44,655 nucleotides of DNA from Deltaproteobacteria bacterium (GTDB lineage Bacteria; Desulfobacterota; Desulfuromonadia; Geobacterales; Pseudopelobacteraceae), in contig JAJYBH010000010.1 in NCBI GenBank assembly GCA_021779135.1, positions 1 to 44,655 of the forward strand, read 5' to 3'. The notes beneath the pieces were generated by a model. It was not told the origin of the DNA. It saw nothing but the letters and a program-made list of their open reading frames with translations, and searched no databases. Shown here one piece after another: positions 10,213 to 19,505 of this stretch. The position numbers and the translations under genes are program-made. Within the stretch, counting starts at the first letter, position 1; every line of letters begins with the position of its first letter.

Positions 10213-11307
10213 ATGGGTTTCAATTGCGGTATTGTCGGACTACCCAATGTCGGCAAATCAACCATCTTCAACGCACTGACCTCGGCCGGCGCCGAATCGG
10301 CCAACTACCCGTTCTGCACCATCGACCCCAACGTCGGTATCGTGCAGGTGCCGGACCCTCGCATGGACCAGCTGTCCGCCATCGTCAATCCGCAGAAAAT
10401 ACAGCCGACCACCATTGAGTTCGTCGACATTGCCGGCCTGGTCAAAGGCGCAAGCTCGGGAGAAGGTCTCGGCAACCAGTTTCTGGGACATATCCGCAGC
10501 ACGGATGCCATAGTCCACGTAGTGCGCTGTTTCGATGACGATAACGTCGTCCATGTCAGCGGCCGTGTCTCACCGGCGGACGACATCGAGGTAATCAACA
10601 CAGAACTGGCTCTGGCCGACCTGGAGACGGTCGAGAAGAAGATCCAGCGTGCCGAGAAGATGGCCCGCAGCGGTGACCAAAAATCCAAGGATGAGGTCAG
10701 CTTCTACCTGCGGGTCAGGGCACTTCTGGAGCAGGTGAAGAAACTGCAGGGCGTGGCGGAGAACGAAGATGAACGCGCCTGGATGCGCGAACTGCACCTG
10801 CTGTCGGACAAGCCGGTCCTCTATGTGGCCAACGTGGCTGAAGATGATCTGGAGGGAGGCCACCCCTTTGTCGGCCAGGTGCGCGAAATCGCCGCAGCCG
10901 AGGGTGCCGGAGTAATCGTCATCTGCGGAAAACTGGAGGCGGAGATATCGGAGCTGGAGAGCGACGAAAAACAGGCCTTTCTTCAGGACATGGGTCTGGA
11001 GGAACCGGGGCTGGATCGTCTGATCCGCAGCGGCTATGAGCTTCTCGGCCTGATCACCTACTTCACCGCCGGGGTCAAGGAGGTGCGTGCCTGGACCATC
11101 GTCAACGGTACCAAGGCCCCCGGGGCGGCCGGTGTCATCCACACCGACTTCGAAAAGGGTTTTATCCGTGCCGAGGTCATCGCCTTCAAGGACTTCATCA
11201 CGTGCCACGGCGAATCTGGCGCCAAAGAAAAGGGGCTTATGCGGCTGGAGGGCAAGGAATATGTGGTCAAGGACGGGGATGTCATGCATTTTCGTTTCAA
11301 TGTGTAG
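10213..11307 (+). CDS. ychF: Redox-regulated ATPase YchF (Obg-like)
   Basis: This is a ribosome-associated P-loop NTPase of the TRAFAC/Obg group that prefers ATP. The G1 motif is GLPNVGKST (9-17) and G3 lies in the [10 protein letters not shown] region. The G4 position reads NVAE instead of NKxD, the change linked to ATP preference in this family. A coiled-coil insert (about 125-190) and a C-terminal TGS domain (about 280-363) complete the normal 364-aa layout. AAAGGA precedes the ATG. It lies 15 bp after pth and ends the operon before a strong terminator. Confidence 0.97.
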   Translation: MGFNCGIVGLPNVGKSTIFNALTSAGAESANYPFCTIDPNVGIVQVPDPRMDQLSAIVNPQKIQPTTIEFVDIAGLVKGASSGEGLGNQFLGHIRSTDAIVHVVRCFDDDNVVHVSGRVSPADDIEVINTELALADLETVEKKIQRAEKMARSGDQKSKDEVSFYLRVRALLEQVKKLQGVAENEDERAWMRELHLLSDKPVLYVANVAEDDLEGGHPFVGQVREIAAAEGAGVIVICGKLEAEISELESDEKQAFLQDMGLEEPGLDRLIRSGYELLGLITYFTAGVKEVRAWTIVNGTKAPGAAGVIHTDFEKGFIRAEVIAFKDFITCHGESGAKEKGLMRLEGKEYVVKDGDVMHFRFNV

Positions 11308-11337
11308 TAATTGACCGCACATGCGTTAACATACTGG

Positions 11338-11372
11338 AAAGGCTGACCGGTCGCGGACCATTCAGCCTTTTT
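11338..11372 (+). terminator. Rho-independent terminator after ychF
   Basis: AAAGGCTGA pairs with TCAGCCTTT, with an inner GGTC/GACC stem, and the arm runs into Ts. It closes the prs-rplY-pth-ychF unit. Confidence 0.85.
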
Positions 11373-11436
11373 CAGTAATAACACCCGTCAACTAATTTAT
11401 CAGTTTTTTTATTCGTGTAAGGACAAGGAGTATCCA

Positions 11437-14115
11437 TTGGCGCGTCAACTACCAAAGAGCCGTCTGTTCGCCTTCATAGCGCAGCGCCCCCGTATGATCC
11501 TGGGCCTGGCGTTTCTTCTTTCCACCCTTTCAGTCATCTACACGATCAGGAACATGGAGTTTCTCACCGGCCGCGATGACCTGATGCCGAAGAGCGCCCC
11601 CTTCAAGGTGGATTACCGCGCCTACCGCGCAGAATTTGGCGATCAGGAAGAGATCGTCGCCGTTATCGAGTCGGATGACGCCGAGCGGTCAACCCGTGCC
11701 GCTGATGCGCTCTATAAGCGTTTAAAGCAGGAGAAAGGCGTCTTTCGGGAGGTATTTTATCCAGGAGGTCTGCCCTATTTCCGCAAGAACGGTCTGCTGT
11801 TCATGCCACTGGATGAGATCAGGCAACTTCGCAACACTCTGACCATGGCCGCTCCGGTGCTGACGGATCTGGCCGCGGCGCCCTCGATCAAGACCCTCTT
11901 CACCAGCCTGACCCGGCAGATAGACGGCTATCTGGCCAATCCTGATCCGACTACGCTGAAAAGCCTGACCTTCATGCTGACAACGCTGGACAAGGGATTC
12001 AAGTCCTTTGGCAGCACCGACGGCGGGATGTCGATGGACTCATTCCTTAAAGGGAACAGCGAAGGCAAGCCATCCATGCTCGAATCCGCGGGGCGCCAGC
12101 AGGTCATCACGCTCCTGCCGATAAAGGAGCAGGGCAGCTTTGTCCCTGCCGAAAAGGCGATTCAGGTCACGCGGACGGCATTAAATGACATCCTCGGGAA
12201 TCCTGAGTTCAAAGGGATCAAGGGCGGCCTGACCGGCGTGCCGGTGCTGGAAAACGAGGAGATGGCCACCAGCCAGCGTGACATCGAGCTCGCCACGGTG
12301 ATTTCGTTGTCGCTGACCGTCATGCTGCTGCTGTTTGCCTTCAGGGGGATCCTGAATGTCATCGCCGCCATGGTCTCGCTGATTGCCGGCATCTGCCTGT
12401 CATTCGGGTTTGCCACGCTGGCAATTGGTCACCTCAACATCCTCTCGATGGTCTTCGCCATCATGCTTATCGGTCTGGGGATCGAATACGGCATCCAGGT
12501 AGTGCTGCGCTACCAGGAAGAGCTGAGGAACGGTGCGAGCGGCATGGTAGCCATCGAAACCGGCCTGCAGGCCAATATCCGGTCGATTATCATGGCTGCC
12601 GCCACAGTGGCGCTGGCCTTTGCCACCTTTGCCTTTACCGACTTCAAAGGCATCGCCGAACTGGGCATCATTGCCGCCGGCGGTGTGGTGATCTGCGTCA
12701 TCGCGACCTTCACCGTGTTGCCAGCCATGCTGATCCTGCTGGAACGTTACCGGAAGCCGGGGCGCAGCTATCTGCCCCATCCCGATAGCACGAGAGAACC
12801 GGACCTTGGCGGACGTCCCACCTTACAGGCACTGTTGAAGCATCCGCGGGTTGTGATCGCCGTAACCCTGTTGCTGGGGCTGGCCTGCATCTACCCTGCA
12901 ATTCAGATGCGGTTCGATTACAATCTGATGAACCTGCAGGCCAAGGGGCTGCAATCGGTGGATTACGCCTACAAACTCATGCGCAGCAAGGAAAACTCGG
13001 GTTATTTTGCCGTGGTTACGGCACAGGACAAGGCCGAAGCCAGACTATTGACGGAGCGCCTGGAAAAGCTGCCTACGGTGGATCATGTTGTCAGCCTGCT
13101 GACGCTCGTACCCGAACAGCAGAAGGACAAGCTGGCGGAACTGTCAGCCTTGCGGCAGGTCATGAAGGCCGTACAACCGGCACCCTATGAAGAAAATATG
13201 AATGTCATGGAACTGCCGGCTGTCTTCGAGAACTTCCGCGGGCGGGTGCTAAAGCTCAAGGATGCCCTGCAAGCCGGCAAGAAGGATGAAGCCCGGCCGG
13301 TCGGAATGTTCCTGGTCACGCTGGACAGCTTTTTCAGCTCACTGGAGAAGGAGAAAGACCGGAATGCCCTGGGTATGCTGCGGGAGTTTCAGGGGGGCAT
13401 GTTTGCTGAGCTCCCTGACAAGCTTCGCATGCTGAAGGAGAGCCTGGAAGCCGCACCGGTGACCGAATCAGATGTGCCGCAGGAACTGCGACATCGTTTT
13501 GTGGGTACAAGCGGGAAACTGCTGCTGCAGGTGGCGCCAAAAGCGGAAATATTCGAGCGGGAACCATTGGAAAGCTTTGTAAAACAGGTCAAATCGGTTG
13601 TTCCGAATGCCACCGGAGAGCCGATCATGGTCTACGAATCATTGACCGTTCTGCGCGACTCCTACCTCAAGGCCTTCGTCTATGCCTTTATCGGCATCGC
13701 AATCATACTGCTGATCAACTTCAGGAGCTTCCGCTTTGCCCTGCTCGGCTCACTGCCCCTGGCAGCAGGACTGCTGCTGATGGTGGGTGGCATGTGGCTG
13801 GCCGGTGTCAGCTTCAACTCGGCCAACATCATCGTCCTGCCGCTGATCCTGGGTGTGGGGATCGACTCGGCCATCTACATCATCAACCGTTACCGCCAGG
13901 GTAGCGAGACACCCGCCCAGGTAGTCATGAGCAGCGCCGGCATCGGGGTCTTCCTGAATGCCCTGACGATCCTGTTCAGTTTCGGAGCCCTGATGGTGGC
14001 CCACCACCAGGGGGTCTTCAGTATAGGCGCGGTCATGTCCCTGGGCATGGCAGCCAGCGTGGCGGTTTTCATGTTCTTCCTGCCGGCCTTGCTGGATATA
14101 TGGGGCAGGCGCTGA
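11437..14115 (+). CDS. MMPL/RND-superfamily transporter, HpnN-like
   Basis: This is an inner-membrane lipid or hydrophobe exporter of the RND/MMPL type, 892 aa. It has the standard two halves: one TM helix near residue 20, a large periplasmic loop, then five or six TM helices (about 280-440); the arrangement then repeats, with helices at about 470 and 745-890. Long helical periplasmic insertions and overall length match the hopanoid-associated HpnN group. In that family the protein carries hopanoids to the outer membrane, but the substrate here is inferred. The start is TTG, chosen because AAGGAG lies 7 nt upstream. No hopanoid synthesis genes are nearby. The adjacent minus-strand block contains lptFG, so an envelope-lipid role fits the context. 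Confidence 0.8.
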   Translation: MARQLPKSRLFAFIAQRPRMILGLAFLLSTLSVIYTIRNMEFLTGRDDLMPKSAPFKVDYRAYRAEFGDQEEIVAVIESDDAERSTRAADALYKRLKQEKGVFREVFYPGGLPYFRKNGLLFMPLDEIRQLRNTLTMAAPVLTDLAAAPSIKTLFTSLTRQIDGYLANPDPTTLKSLTFMLTTLDKGFKSFGSTDGGMSMDSFLKGNSEGKPSMLESAGRQQVITLLPIKEQGSFVPAEKAIQVTRTALNDILGNPEFKGIKGGLTGVPVLENEEMATSQRDIELATVISLSLTVMLLLFAFRGILNVIAAMVSLIAGICLSFGFATLAIGHLNILSMVFAIMLIGLGIEYGIQVVLRYQEELRNGASGMVAIETGLQANIRSIIMAAATVALAFATFAFTDFKGIAELGIIAAGGVVICVIATFTVLPAMLILLERYRKPGRSYLPHPDSTREPDLGGRPTLQALLKHPRVVIAVTLLLGLACIYPAIQMRFDYNLMNLQAKGLQSVDYAYKLMRSKENSGYFAVVTAQDKAEARLLTERLEKLPTVDHVVSLLTLVPEQQKDKLAELSALRQVMKAVQPAPYEENMNVMELPAVFENFRGRVLKLKDALQAGKKDEARPVGMFLVTLDSFFSSLEKEKDRNALGMLREFQGGMFAELPDKLRMLKESLEAAPVTESDVPQELRHRFVGTSGKLLLQVAPKAEIFEREPLESFVKQVKSVVPNATGEPIMVYESLTVLRDSYLKAFVYAFIGIAIILLINFRSFRFALLGSLPLAAGLLLMVGGMWLAGVSFNSANIIVLPLILGVGIDSAIYIINRYRQGSETPAQVVMSSAGIGVFLNALTILFSFGALMVAHHQGVFSIGAVMSLGMAASVAVFMFFLPALLDIWGRR

Positions 14116-14167
14116 CCTTCGTTTCACCCGGAGAGCGTGCCGCGACCAAGAGGAGTCGAAAACAGAA

Positions 14168-15094
14168 TCAGGGGGCTGTCACGTTGATGGTCTGGCTCGT
14201 CTCCCCCCCCGGATTCATGACCATGATACGAAAGTCCTTGTCGACCGGCGAGTAGGGATGCCTCTGGTAGACCAGTTTCGTACAGTCGCTATAGATCAGC
14301 TTCTCGCGCTCTGCCAGGTCCTGGCCACCCTGCCCGCCTATTTTCTGACCGTCTACGTATATCGATGAGTTCTGCTGAAAGTTTTTCCCCACTATGATCA
14401 ATTCGTAATAATTCACATACTGGCTGCCAATCATAACCTGATTGATTTCCGGCTTGGTATCGATCATCAGCCCCAGTGCCACGGAAGCATTGTCCGGAGA
14501 GTTCCTGACAACGACTTGATGCAGCCCACCAGGTACCTGGGGAACAATGAACGAAAGTGCTTCAGTTGACAGGAAGCGGCTCTTCAGAACGGCACCGTCA
14601 AAGACGAGTTGTGACGTTTCCAGGAAGTTCTGGCCGCGGGCCGTCACCTCCCGGTCCGCCCCTTGGGCGCACGAGCTGATCTCATCCGGCGACACCGCAT
14701 TCAGGACCGGGCGCTGCGGAAGTATGGTGAAGTTGTACGGGCGGCTGAAAACACCATCGGAGCGCTTGAGGAACAGCGCGTAAATACCGGGTTCAAGCTG
14801 TTGCGGGATAGAAAACTCGACCTGTTTTCCCTCAAGAACCCGGGCAGGAATTTCCACACTACCGAGATACACGCTGGCCTGGGCACCAAGCGCGGATCCG
14901 AACATCATCACCTTGACGCCCGGTTCCGCCTGGGACGGGATAATGCTGAGGATCGCCGGCGCCGGGGCGGCCGCGAGAGCATCCGCGGGCGCAGAGGAGG
15001 TCTTTACACGCTGCGGACGCGCCGCGGCATTAACACTGGCAGTCCCGGCGCAGAAACACATAAATGTGATCAGAAGCGTTGTAAAGACTTTCAT
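14168..15094 (-). CDS. Exported IPT/TIG-domain protein
   Basis: This is a 308-aa secreted protein with an N-terminal signal peptide (about 1-24). An Ala/Pro-rich linker is followed by two or three Ig-like IPT/TIG units: AILSIIPSQAEPGVKVMMFGSAL at about 48, RPVLNAVSPDEISSC at about 127, and KPEINQVMIGSQY at about 212. The function is unknown; such domains usually sit in surface or periplasmic scaffolds. It lies 44 bp downstream of lptG on the same strand and may be read through from lptFG, which would hint at an envelope role. That link is inference. Confidence 0.75.
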   Translation of the reverse strand: MKVFTTLLITFMCFCAGTASVNAAARPQRVKTSSAPADALAAAPAPAILSIIPSQAEPGVKVMMFGSALGAQASVYLGSVEIPARVLEGKQVEFSIPQQLEPGIYALFLKRSDGVFSRPYNFTILPQRPVLNAVSPDEISSCAQGADREVTARGQNFLETSQLVFDGAVLKSRFLSTEALSFIVPQVPGGLHQVVVRNSPDNASVALGLMIDTKPEINQVMIGSQYVNYYELIIVGKNFQQNSSIYVDGQKIGGQGGQDLAEREKLIYSDCTKLVYQRHPYSPVDKDFRIMVMNPGGETSQTINVTAP

Positions 15095-15138
15095 AATTCA
15101 CCTCACTGAGTATGATACCACCAAGTATTGAATCCGCA

Positions 15139-16218
15139 TCAACTCTTCGTCGTCATGGACACCCAGATCCCACCCAGCACAAACAGGAAATTGGCCCCCC
15201 AGGCCGCCACCAGGGGTGGCAACACACCACTTCGCCCGTATGAAAGCAGCACCGCATTGACCACGAAATAGGCGAATCCGATTGCAACGCTGGCGCCAAT
15301 ACCGAGGGCAATACCGCCCGAACGGCTGTTCCTGAGAGCAAAAGGGATCCCCAGAATCACCATCACAAAGGCTGCAAACGGCGCCGCGAACTTGGTGTGC
15401 ATCATGGTCAGGTAGCGAAAGGCCTGGTATCCGCCGCGTCGCAGGTTGTCGGCATATTCCTTCAATTTGCGATAGCTGAGATTATCCGCGTTTCTGTCCA
15501 GAATCTTCAGGTCATCGATCTTCAGGTTCAGGGTGATTGCCATGGAGGGAACTTTCCGTATGCTGACACCGGAATTAGTATTGAATACCTTCAGAACGGC
15601 ATTTTTCAGAACCCAGACACCACCGCGAAACTCGGCTGACTCGGCATCGATGCGGGTGAGCGGGCTCATCTCACCGTCCACGGTCCAGACGACAACCCCT
15701 TTGAGCGTCTTCTCCTGGGGTTCAAACAAACTGGCCTGAACAATCGTCGCATCGGAGCGAAACCAGATGTTATTGCGTTTGAAGGCAGCGTTGATACCCT
15801 GCTTCCTGATGGCGACCCTCTCGATGAAGTCCATTCGCTCATAGCTCTTCGGTACAACCAGCTCCGCATTGAGAAGCAAGAGCAGGCTTGCCAACAGTCC
15901 AAGCGCCAACATGGGCAGAGAGATACGCAGCAGACTGACACCACAACTGCGCATGGCGGTTATCTCGCTGTTGCGGGACAGCAGCCCCAGGGTCAACAAG
16001 GTGGCCATCAGGATGGAAAAGGCGGCGGTTTGGCCAACCATCTCCGGCAGTTTGTAGATAAAAAAAACGACCATATCGCGGACATTTCCACCGGCCCGGA
16101 TAAAACGCGGGATCTTGTCCATCATATCCAGAACAAGATAAACGGACATGAAACTTCCCAGACACAAGGCCAGAAGTCGCAGCCAGGCAGTGGCTATGTA
16201 GCGGTCGAGAATACTCAT
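15139..16218 (-). CDS. lptG: LPS export ABC transporter permease LptG
   Basis: With LptF it forms the inner-membrane permease pair of the LptB2FG ABC exporter that extracts lipopolysaccharide and feeds the Lpt bridge. The 359-aa protein has the YjgP/YjgQ fold: N-terminal TM helices (DRYIATAWLRLLALCLGSFMS onward), a central periplasmic beta-jellyroll (about 130-260), and C-terminal TM helices. The FAAPFAAFVMVILGIPFALRN segment is the conserved coupling region. The frame is open to 16347, inside lptF, but MSILDRY at 16218 is the family start and leaves a 5-bp gap after the lptF stop. The two genes are therefore tightly coupled. Confidence 0.92.
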   Translation of the reverse strand: MSILDRYIATAWLRLLALCLGSFMSVYLVLDMMDKIPRFIRAGGNVRDMVVFFIYKLPEMVGQTAAFSILMATLLTLGLLSRNSEITAMRSCGVSLLRISLPMLALGLLASLLLLLNAELVVPKSYERMDFIERVAIRKQGINAAFKRNNIWFRSDATIVQASLFEPQEKTLKGVVVWTVDGEMSPLTRIDAESAEFRGGVWVLKNAVLKVFNTNSGVSIRKVPSMAITLNLKIDDLKILDRNADNLSYRKLKEYADNLRRGGYQAFRYLTMMHTKFAAPFAAFVMVILGIPFALRNSRSGGIALGIGASVAIGFAYFVVNAVLLSYGRSGVLPPLVAAWGANFLFVLGGIWVSMTTKS

Positions 16219-16223
16219 CCTGG

Positions 16224-17372
16224 TCAGCTCGCCTTCCATTTTCTGAACAGTACGTCGATCGGCAGAAAAAGCCGAATTCGCCGTTCCCGGGAAGCCATGA
16301 AGAGCAGATAAGACCCCAGGCCCAGAAAGATCATATTGGGCAGCCACAGCGCCAGGACAGGCGGGAGGCCTCCCTTTTCAGCCAACGTCCGCAGCAGAGA
16401 CTCCAGGACATAATAGGCCAGCAGGATTCCAATGCTGGTGGAAAAACCGGCCGACTTTCCCGAGCGCCGGTTCTGCATCCCGAGTGGCACCGCTACGACA
16501 GCAAACACCAGTGATGCAAACGGAAAGGCGAAGCGGCTTTGAAGCTCAGACTGCATCTTGAGCCGGAGCTGCTTCGTCGTTTCCGGGCTGTCGATCTGAC
16601 GGTGCAACTCGCCAACCGACATCTCCAGCTCAGTCCGGCCAATCCCGCTCCCCTGGCCGGAGACACCGATCGTCATGGTGTACTTGCCGAAATGTACCAG
16701 GCGATACTCTTCAGACACACCAGCGGAATGGATGCTGCCATTATTGAGTACCAGGCGGATATCCGAGCGATCAGACCCTCCTCCGATAAGACCATCTGCT
16801 GCAAAAATGGTTAACGGCCGGGCAGTGTCGCGGCCATCATAAATAATGACTCCCTTGAGAGTGTGATGCTCCTCGTCATAATGGTCGGTATACATCACAA
16901 TGCCGGGGATATCGTCCCAAAACACCTTCTCACGAATGGTGGCGGCTACATTCTGTTTCAGCACGGCAAAACTCAGTTCCTTGAAGGCGCTGTTTCCCCA
17001 CGGGACACCAACCGTACTGGCGGCAAGTGTCAACAGCGCCGCACACAGCCCGCATACCAAAACCGGCGGCATCAACTGCATCAGGCTGATGCCGCCAGCC
17101 TTCATGACCGTAATCTCGTTGTCCGCGGATAACCGGCCAAAGGCCAGCAGCACCGCCAGCAGAAAGGCCATCGGAATGGTAAAAACCAGGAACGAGGGCA
17201 TCAGGTACAGGATCATACGACTGACTTCCGCCAGAGGCACCCCGCGCGAAACCACCAGGTCGGTCAGCTTGATCAGCCGCCCCATCAGCAGGATCAGGGT
17301 AAACACCATGATCCCCAGCAAAAACAGTGAGGCGATCTCGCGGATTATATAGAGGCTGAGAATGCGTTTCAT
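16224..17372 (-). CDS. lptF: LPS export ABC transporter permease LptF
   Basis: This is the partner permease of LptG in LPS export. It starts MKRILSLYIIREIASLF, as in the family, with three N-terminal TM helices, a periplasmic domain (about 130-270), and three C-terminal helices. The KSAGFSTSIGILLAYYVLESLLRTLAEKG segment matches the YjgP/YjgQ family. The length of 382 aa is normal. It is the first gene of the lptF-lptG unit. The ATPase LptB and periplasmic LptA are not in the window. Confidence 0.92.
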   Translation of the reverse strand: MKRILSLYIIREIASLFLLGIMVFTLILLMGRLIKLTDLVVSRGVPLAEVSRMILYLMPSFLVFTIPMAFLLAVLLAFGRLSADNEITVMKAGGISLMQLMPPVLVCGLCAALLTLAASTVGVPWGNSAFKELSFAVLKQNVAATIREKVFWDDIPGIVMYTDHYDEEHHTLKGVIIYDGRDTARPLTIFAADGLIGGGSDRSDIRLVLNNGSIHSAGVSEEYRLVHFGKYTMTIGVSGQGSGIGRTELEMSVGELHRQIDSPETTKQLRLKMQSELQSRFAFPFASLVFAVVAVPLGMQNRRSGKSAGFSTSIGILLAYYVLESLLRTLAEKGGLPPVLALWLPNMIFLGLGSYLLFMASRERRIRLFLPIDVLFRKWKAS

Positions 17373-17431
17373 AGCGGGTGATGATACATGACTACGGCGT
17401 GAGTGTAAAGACAGGGTATTTGAAATACAAA

Positions 17432-17460
17432 GCCTGCCAGATAGGTAATAACTGGCAGGC
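17432..17460 (-). terminator. Terminator after desulfoferrodoxin
   Basis: A 9-bp perfect stem (GCCTGCCAG / CTGGCAGGC) has an 11-nt loop. Read on the minus strand it is followed by a T-rich run. It separates the desulfoferrodoxin gene from lptF. Confidence 0.6.
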
Positions 17461-17486
17461 TTCGCAGCAGAATTTAGTACAAGAAT

Positions 17487-17867
17487 CTAGGCTGCTGCCG
17501 ACCACAGGCCGTGCAGATTGCACAGCTCACGGGCAGTCACCTTCGTGGCGGTAATCAGAAAAGTGGCCTCGGGGGCATCGCCCGGCTTGAGGAACTGTCG
17601 GTAAGCCTTACCGTCGGCAATTAGTTCGATCCATTCAATGTAGTGTTTTTCCTCCATTGGATGGGCCACGCTGCCGATCATCACCTTGTAGCCGCCAGCT
17701 ACCTTCTCGATTACCGGAACATGCTTTTCTTTGGCAGCATCAACGGTGTTTTCGGTCAACAGGGCCATGGGCTCTCCACAACAGACGAGATCTCCTTCGC
17801 CGCCATGAACCACTTCAACAATGTTTCCGCATAGTGAACATTTGTAGACTTCCAGTTTTTTCGGCAT
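17487..17867 (-). CDS. dfx: Desulfoferrodoxin (superoxide reductase)
   Basis: It reduces superoxide to peroxide in anaerobes without releasing oxygen. The 126-aa protein is the two-iron type. Center I (rubredoxin-like, FeCys4) uses C10, C13, C29 and C30. Center II (FeHis4Cys) uses H49, H69, H75, C116 and H119, with the conserved E47-K48-H49-V50-P51 motif. A good ribosome site (AAGGAG) precedes the ATG. It is transcribed alone, between hairpins on both sides. Cytoplasmic oxidative-stress defence is established for the family. Confidence 0.95.
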   Translation of the reverse strand: MPKKLEVYKCSLCGNIVEVVHGGEGDLVCCGEPMALLTENTVDAAKEKHVPVIEKVAGGYKVMIGSVAHPMEEKHYIEWIELIADGKAYRQFLKPGDAPEATFLITATKVTARELCNLHGLWSAAA

Positions 17868-17963
17868 AGTCTGCTCCTTTTTGTAATTGATTGTCTATCC
17901 TGTCTAACACGACAAAATCAATCCTTTTATACCGCACTTTCAGTTTTTTGCAACCAGGAATGC

Positions 17964-17997
17964 ACAAAAAAATGGGGATGCGTTGCCGCATCCCCAT
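17964..17997 (-). terminator. Rho-independent terminator after citrate synthase
   Basis: An 11-bp perfect stem (ATGGGGATGCG / CGCATCCCCAT) with a 4-nt loop is followed on the minus strand by seven Ts. Confidence 0.92.
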
Positions 17998-18020
17998 CAA
18001 AGATAAATGTATTTGCCTAC

Positions 18021-19349
18021 TTAGGAGAGCTGACGGCCGCCTTCAGCAGCCCACTTCTCCAGCATGGCGGTAGTAACGGACTTGGGACGCTCGATGGCGT
18101 AGCCCAGACCGCGGTCCCAGGTGATGTTGGCCATGCAGCCGAGAGCGCGACCCACGCCGAACAGAACGGTGTAGAAGTCCCATTCCTTGAGACCGTAGTA
18201 CCACTGGATAACGCCGGACTGTGCATCGACGTTCGGCCAGGGGTTCTTGGTCTTGCCGTGCTCGGTCAATACGCCTGGTGCAACTTCGAAGATCATGGAT
18301 ACGACTTTGAACAACGGATCGTCCTTGAGGCCGGGGGTGTTCTGGCAAAATTCACGCTGCGACATGTATCGCGGGTCGGTCTTGCGGAGAACGGCGTGAC
18401 CGTAACCGGGGATGACCTGGCCTGCATTGAGCGTATCCCAGAGAGCATTTTTGATCAGCTCTTTGGTCGGCTCGACGCCTTTGCAGTACTTCTCCTGGAA
18501 CTTCATGGTCCAGTCGAGAACTTCCTGGTTGGCGAGGCCGTGCAGCGGACCTGCCAGACCGTTCAGGCCAGCTGAGTATGCATAGTAGGGGTCGGAGAGG
18601 GCCGAGTGCACCAAGTGAGTGGTGTGGGCCGAAACGTTGCCGGACTCGTGGTCGGAGTGCAGGATGAAGTACATGCGGGCCACGTCCTTGTACTCTTCAC
18701 TCTGGCCGATCATGTGGGCGAAGTTGGCGCCCATATCCAGTTTCGGATCGATGGCGATCTGCTTGTCGCCCCTGAATTTCAGGTTGTAGATGAAAGCAGC
18801 GATTACAGGGATTCGGGCCACGATGTCGCTGGCGTCCTCGTAGACGTATTCCCAGGCGGTCATCTTGTTGAATTTACCGGAGTTGTAGAAACCGGCGAAT
18901 TTGGAGTCTTTCTGGAGTGCCAGGATACCAACGGAGAGCATGACCATTGGATGGCTTTCAATCGGCAGTGCACGAATGGCGTCAAACGCATACTGAGGAA
19001 CAGCCTGACGTGTCTTCCACTCGGCCGCAACCTCGGCAACCTGGGCATCGGTAGGTACATCACCGGTCAGCAGGAAGTACCAGAAGGATTCAACAGTCGG
19101 GTACTTGGAGTTCGGTGCCTTGGGCAGTGCAGCAAAGGTTTCGGGGATGGTCTTGCCGCGGAAGCGGATACCTTCCTGGGGGTCCAGGTAGGAGATGTCG
19201 GTTACGAGGGAGCGGATGTCGCGGGCCCCACCGATGCACTGGTCAATATTGACCTGATCGATAATAACCTTGCCGAACTCCTTGACAAGACGGGTGGTAC
19301 GGGGACGGTGCTCCTCGATTTTCTGCTTGAGTGTTTCTTTCAAAGCCAT
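18021..19349 (-). CDS. gltA: Citrate synthase, eukaryotic-type
   Basis: It condenses acetyl-CoA and oxaloacetate to citrate, the entry step of the oxidative TCA cycle used for acetate oxidation. The 442-aa protein resembles the mitochondrial type, as known for Geobacter, rather than the usual bacterial hexameric GltA. Supporting segments are RGKTIPE, the catalytic-site HSDHESGNVSAHTTHLVHSAL, GLAGPLHGLANQEVLDW and PGYGHAVLRKTDPRY. The last contains a conserved active-site His and Arg, and an Asp lies in the later segment near NPWPNVDA. GGAGAG precedes the ATG. It is a single-gene unit with its own terminator, and acetate uptake genes lie 4 kb away, which fits an acetate-oxidising lifestyle. 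Confidence 0.96.
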   Translation of the reverse strand: MALKETLKQKIEEHRPRTTRLVKEFGKVIIDQVNIDQCIGGARDIRSLVTDISYLDPQEGIRFRGKTIPETFAALPKAPNSKYPTVESFWYFLLTGDVPTDAQVAEVAAEWKTRQAVPQYAFDAIRALPIESHPMVMLSVGILALQKDSKFAGFYNSGKFNKMTAWEYVYEDASDIVARIPVIAAFIYNLKFRGDKQIAIDPKLDMGANFAHMIGQSEEYKDVARMYFILHSDHESGNVSAHTTHLVHSALSDPYYAYSAGLNGLAGPLHGLANQEVLDWTMKFQEKYCKGVEPTKELIKNALWDTLNAGQVIPGYGHAVLRKTDPRYMSQREFCQNTPGLKDDPLFKVVSMIFEVAPGVLTEHGKTKNPWPNVDAQSGVIQWYYGLKEWDFYTVLFGVGRALGCMANITWDRGLGYAIERPKSVTTAMLEKWAAEGGRQLS

Positions 19350-19460
19350 GTGTGTACTCTCCTTTCGTGGGGTGGGGGTAATTTATAATTACCTCTATTT
19401 CAGACGGTTGCAGGAAGAAATACTTGCTTTTTAGAATACTGTATACAATTTGTTGCCGTA

Positions 19461-19491
19461 GTTATACCAAAGCTTTGACAAAAAGCAACAA
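19461..19491 (-). promoter_or_regulatory. Candidate gltA promoter with embedded palindrome
   Basis: On the minus strand TTGTTG or TTGCTT precedes TATAAC with 19- or 16-bp spacing. The palindrome CAAAGCTTTG (19468-19477) lies between the boxes and could be an operator. This was found by eye. Confidence 0.3.
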
Positions 19492-19505
19492 AAATTTTGC
19501 GGGAA

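Noticed and set aside
18606-19388. 260-codon plus-strand frame over gltA
   Set aside because: It is antisense to citrate synthase with no independent support.
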